The notes under the pieces: generated by a model
Database searches by the model: none
The model's input: only the letters and a program-made list of their open reading frames with translations
What the model was told of the DNA's origin: nothing
Translations under genes and position numbers: made by a program
In this document: positions 4,731 to 6,368 of the stretch, in pieces
How positions within the stretch are numbered: position 1 is the stretch's first letter
Layout: each line of letters begins with the position of its first letter
Assembly (NCBI GenBank): GCA_950060715.1
Contig: CATLVA010000092.1
Coordinates: 1 to 6,368 of the forward strand
Direction: 5' to 3'
Length of the DNA: 6,368 bases
From: an uncultured Oligoflexia bacterium
GTDB lineage: Bacteria; Bdellovibrionota; Bacteriovoracia; Bacteriovoracales; Bacteriovoracaceae

Positions 4731-6368
4731 ATGTTACGACAGCTTTTTGTGCTCCTCACGGTTTTATTAACGGTATCTTTTGCCAAAGCAGAGGTACATT
4801 TTACTCATTTTAAACCGACTTCAAAGTTTAAATCTGATCACAAGGCTGCTGTTTCACCAGTAATTGATGAGCTTTGGAAGAAAATAAAAGACGAAGGTTA
4901 TAAGGCAGTTAATGGAGCGATAAAAAAGATTTTTGATCAAAGACAGCAAACCACAATTGGGCAGTATAACTTTCCTGAAATGAATTGGAGTGCGAACCTC
5001 GATTCCGATATTCAACTCGCAGTAGTGAGAACTTTGGAACCTCGCCTAGATCAAGAAGGATGGATTGTGCTAGACAGACTTGTTCTTGGAATAGGGGCTC
5101 AAGCGTACCTGACTACTTTAAGAGATGCTGGAGAAATAGAGATTTCTGATCGTCAGTTAAGGCTATTTGCAGGGGTTTTTTATAAAAGAGAATATACTTA
5201 TCAGCATTTTGCCGACTCATATAGAGAAGGTCTGACAGGGGATATCGACAAGTTACTGAAAAGTTTTCAAAAGTTTCAAGGTTTAAACTTTGTTTCTATT
5301 GATGAGAATGAACAGGTTAAACAAGAAGAATATTTGAGTGCAGATATTGGTATGAGTGTGAATTCACCTTCTATCTATTACTTAAGTATTGAAGGTGGCG
5401 CCACAGTCTATTTCAGTAAATTAAGTAGTGTGGCTTTTCAAAAGTTTTTTGATCCAAACCAAAACAACGAAACACTTAGGCTTTCACATCAGAGCGTGAA
5501 AGTTACAGGGACTAGCTTACAATTAGAGCTTCAACTAGACTTTCTAAATCTTTTAAAGATTAAACTACTAGGTGGAGAATACAGCAATTCTCTTTCTAAG
5601 AGTTTAGTATCTCATTATCAATTTGAAAGCTCACGATTAGAAACTGAACCTAAAAACTCTGAACTATATAAGGCTCTAGTGAAGGTGAATAAGGGCGATA
5701 GTCCTTCAAAACTAGTTGCACTTGATCCTTTCAAAAGTGGTCGAGAGGATTCAACTGTAAGTAATGAAAATTTAGCATTGTATGCTCTTATGTGGGGTAA
5801 GCTTTGGGGGAATTTATCTGAAGAAATTGAAATGAATCAAGGTTCATGGCAAAGATTTTTTTATAGGTACCAACAAGAAAGAGTCGCTTTCGATAGAAGC
5901 TTACTCGATACAGTTTTTAGGTCTAGTGATTTCTCTCGGTATAAAAGTCGTGAAGTTGAAAATGTTTTGTTTGAATTTGAAGCACCTATAAAGCAGTCGG
6001 GTGGATATGATCTTCCTTATGATACTCAGGTCTCTTTAAGGATGAGTAAAGAGTTCGCCGCGAAGTCTGCTCGATCAGAAGATAAGAAAAAACTGCGTTC
6101 TTTAATTGATTCTTTCGAAAATACTGACGGGGGAGTTGTTCAAGGTATAGATGAGAGTGATATTAGAGCTCCTTTCTTTCTGGATATGAGTGCAAATGTT
6201 TCTACTGATGGAGTTGAGTTTTTCTTCTCGTTAACTCCTGTGGAAAGAAATTCAGCCTTTTTATTTATTTGTAGTGGATCTTTGAATCCAGGGAAACTAT
6301 CTAAAAAAGTCCGCCGATGCATAAATACCTTTGGTCAGAGGTATCAAAAGGTCTTAAATGAAAGAGAC
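4731..6368 (+). CDS. Large secreted protein of unknown function, partial
   Basis: Open from ATG 4731 to the right edge: 546 codons with no stop, so the C-terminus is missing. Residues 1-20 are a clear signal peptide (MLRQLFVLLTVLLTVSFAKA, cleavage before E21), so the product is periplasmic or surface located. I recognise no domain, catalytic motif, lipobox or transmembrane segment after the signal. Residues 40-70 are helical and lysine-rich. From about 85 the chain alternates charged and hydrophobic residues (for example LSIEGGATVYFSKL and TSLQLELQLDFLNLL), suggesting beta-rich parts. It is nearly free of cysteine except for two near the right edge (ICSGS and RRCIN, about residues 516 and 532), which could form a disulfide. 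Codon use looks like that of its neighbours, with no sign of recent transfer. It is divergent from the 304-aa gene across a 154-bp gap. Confidence 0.85.
   Translation, partial: MLRQLFVLLTVLLTVSFAKAEVHFTHFKPTSKFKSDHKAAVSPVIDELWKKIKDEGYKAVNGAIKKIFDQRQQTTIGQYNFPEMNWSANLDSDIQLAVVRTLEPRLDQEGWIVLDRLVLGIGAQAYLTTLRDAGEIEISDRQLRLFAGVFYKREYTYQHFADSYREGLTGDIDKLLKSFQKFQGLNFVSIDENEQVKQEEYLSADIGMSVNSPSIYYLSIEGGATVYFSKLSSVAFQKFFDPNQNNETLRLSHQSVKVTGTSLQLELQLDFLNLLKIKLLGGEYSNSLSKSLVSHYQFESSRLETEPKNSELYKALVKVNKGDSPSKLVALDPFKSGREDSTVSNENLALYALMWGKLWGNLSEEIEMNQGSWQRFFYRYQQERVAFDRSLLDTVFRSSDFSRYKSREVENVLFEFEAPIKQSGGYDLPYDTQVSLRMSKEFAAKSARSEDKKKLRSLIDSFENTDGGVVQGIDESDIRAPFFLDMSANVSTDGVEFFFSLTPVERNSAFLFICSGSLNPGKLSKKVRRCINTFGQRYQKVLNERD

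Noticed and set aside
6140..6322. Minus-strand open frame of 60 codons
   Set aside because: It is antisense to the long secreted protein, which stays open through the whole region; no supporting signal.

Overview
The window is a stretch of low-GC bacterial chromosome (GC judged by eye at roughly 37%). It looks like an AT-rich Gram-negative with a large envelope and secreted proteome. Every gene here encodes a protein with a signal peptide, lipobox or N-terminal membrane anchor, and one is an MltF-type outer-membrane transglycosylase. Together with the acidic, cysteine-bearing lipoprotein, this would suit a Bacteriovorax/Halobacteriovorax-like predator or a relative. That placement is inference; no rRNA or marker gene is present to fix it. 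I saw no tRNA, rRNA, insertion sequence, CRISPR array or phage gene.

Layout. (1) 1-1425, minus strand: a two-gene unit, a signal-peptide-bearing M15D (VanX/DdpX-type) D-Ala-D-Ala dipeptidase followed, with a 4-bp ATGA overlap, by a secreted endonuclease/exonuclease/phosphatase-fold protein that runs off the left edge. (2) 1426-1619: a divergent control region with a strong promoter for the dipeptidase, a degenerate second copy of that promoter about 100 bp away, short palindromes and the Shine-Dalgarno of the next gene. (3) 1620-2267, plus strand: an acidic lipoprotein ending in a Cys/His secreted-protein module. (4) 2264-4576, minus strand: a 304-aa membrane-anchored protein with two DUF2059-like halves, then mltF. 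The mltF stop codon overlaps that of the convergent lipoprotein gene in a CTAG palindrome. (5) 4577-4730: a second divergent control region. (6) 4731-6368, plus strand: a long secreted protein of unknown function, open at the right edge.

How the genes may work together: the M15D dipeptidase (removes D-Ala-D-Ala) and MltF (cleaves glycan strands) both act on cell-wall material in the periplasm, and the EEP protein would act on a phosphodiester or phosphate ester there. They could serve wall remodelling, recycling or, in a predator, digestion of prey material, but no direct link between the separate transcription units can be seen.

The most notable signal is regulatory. Three minus-strand genes (at 1425, 3622 and 4576) each have a sigma70-like -35/-10 pair whose -10 box ends exactly 6 nt before the ATG, which predicts transcription starting at the A of the start codon, i.e. 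leaderless mRNAs. Two of the three lack any Shine-Dalgarno, and the third has one only at an unusable zero spacing. The lipoprotein gene, by contrast, has a near-ideal Shine-Dalgarno.
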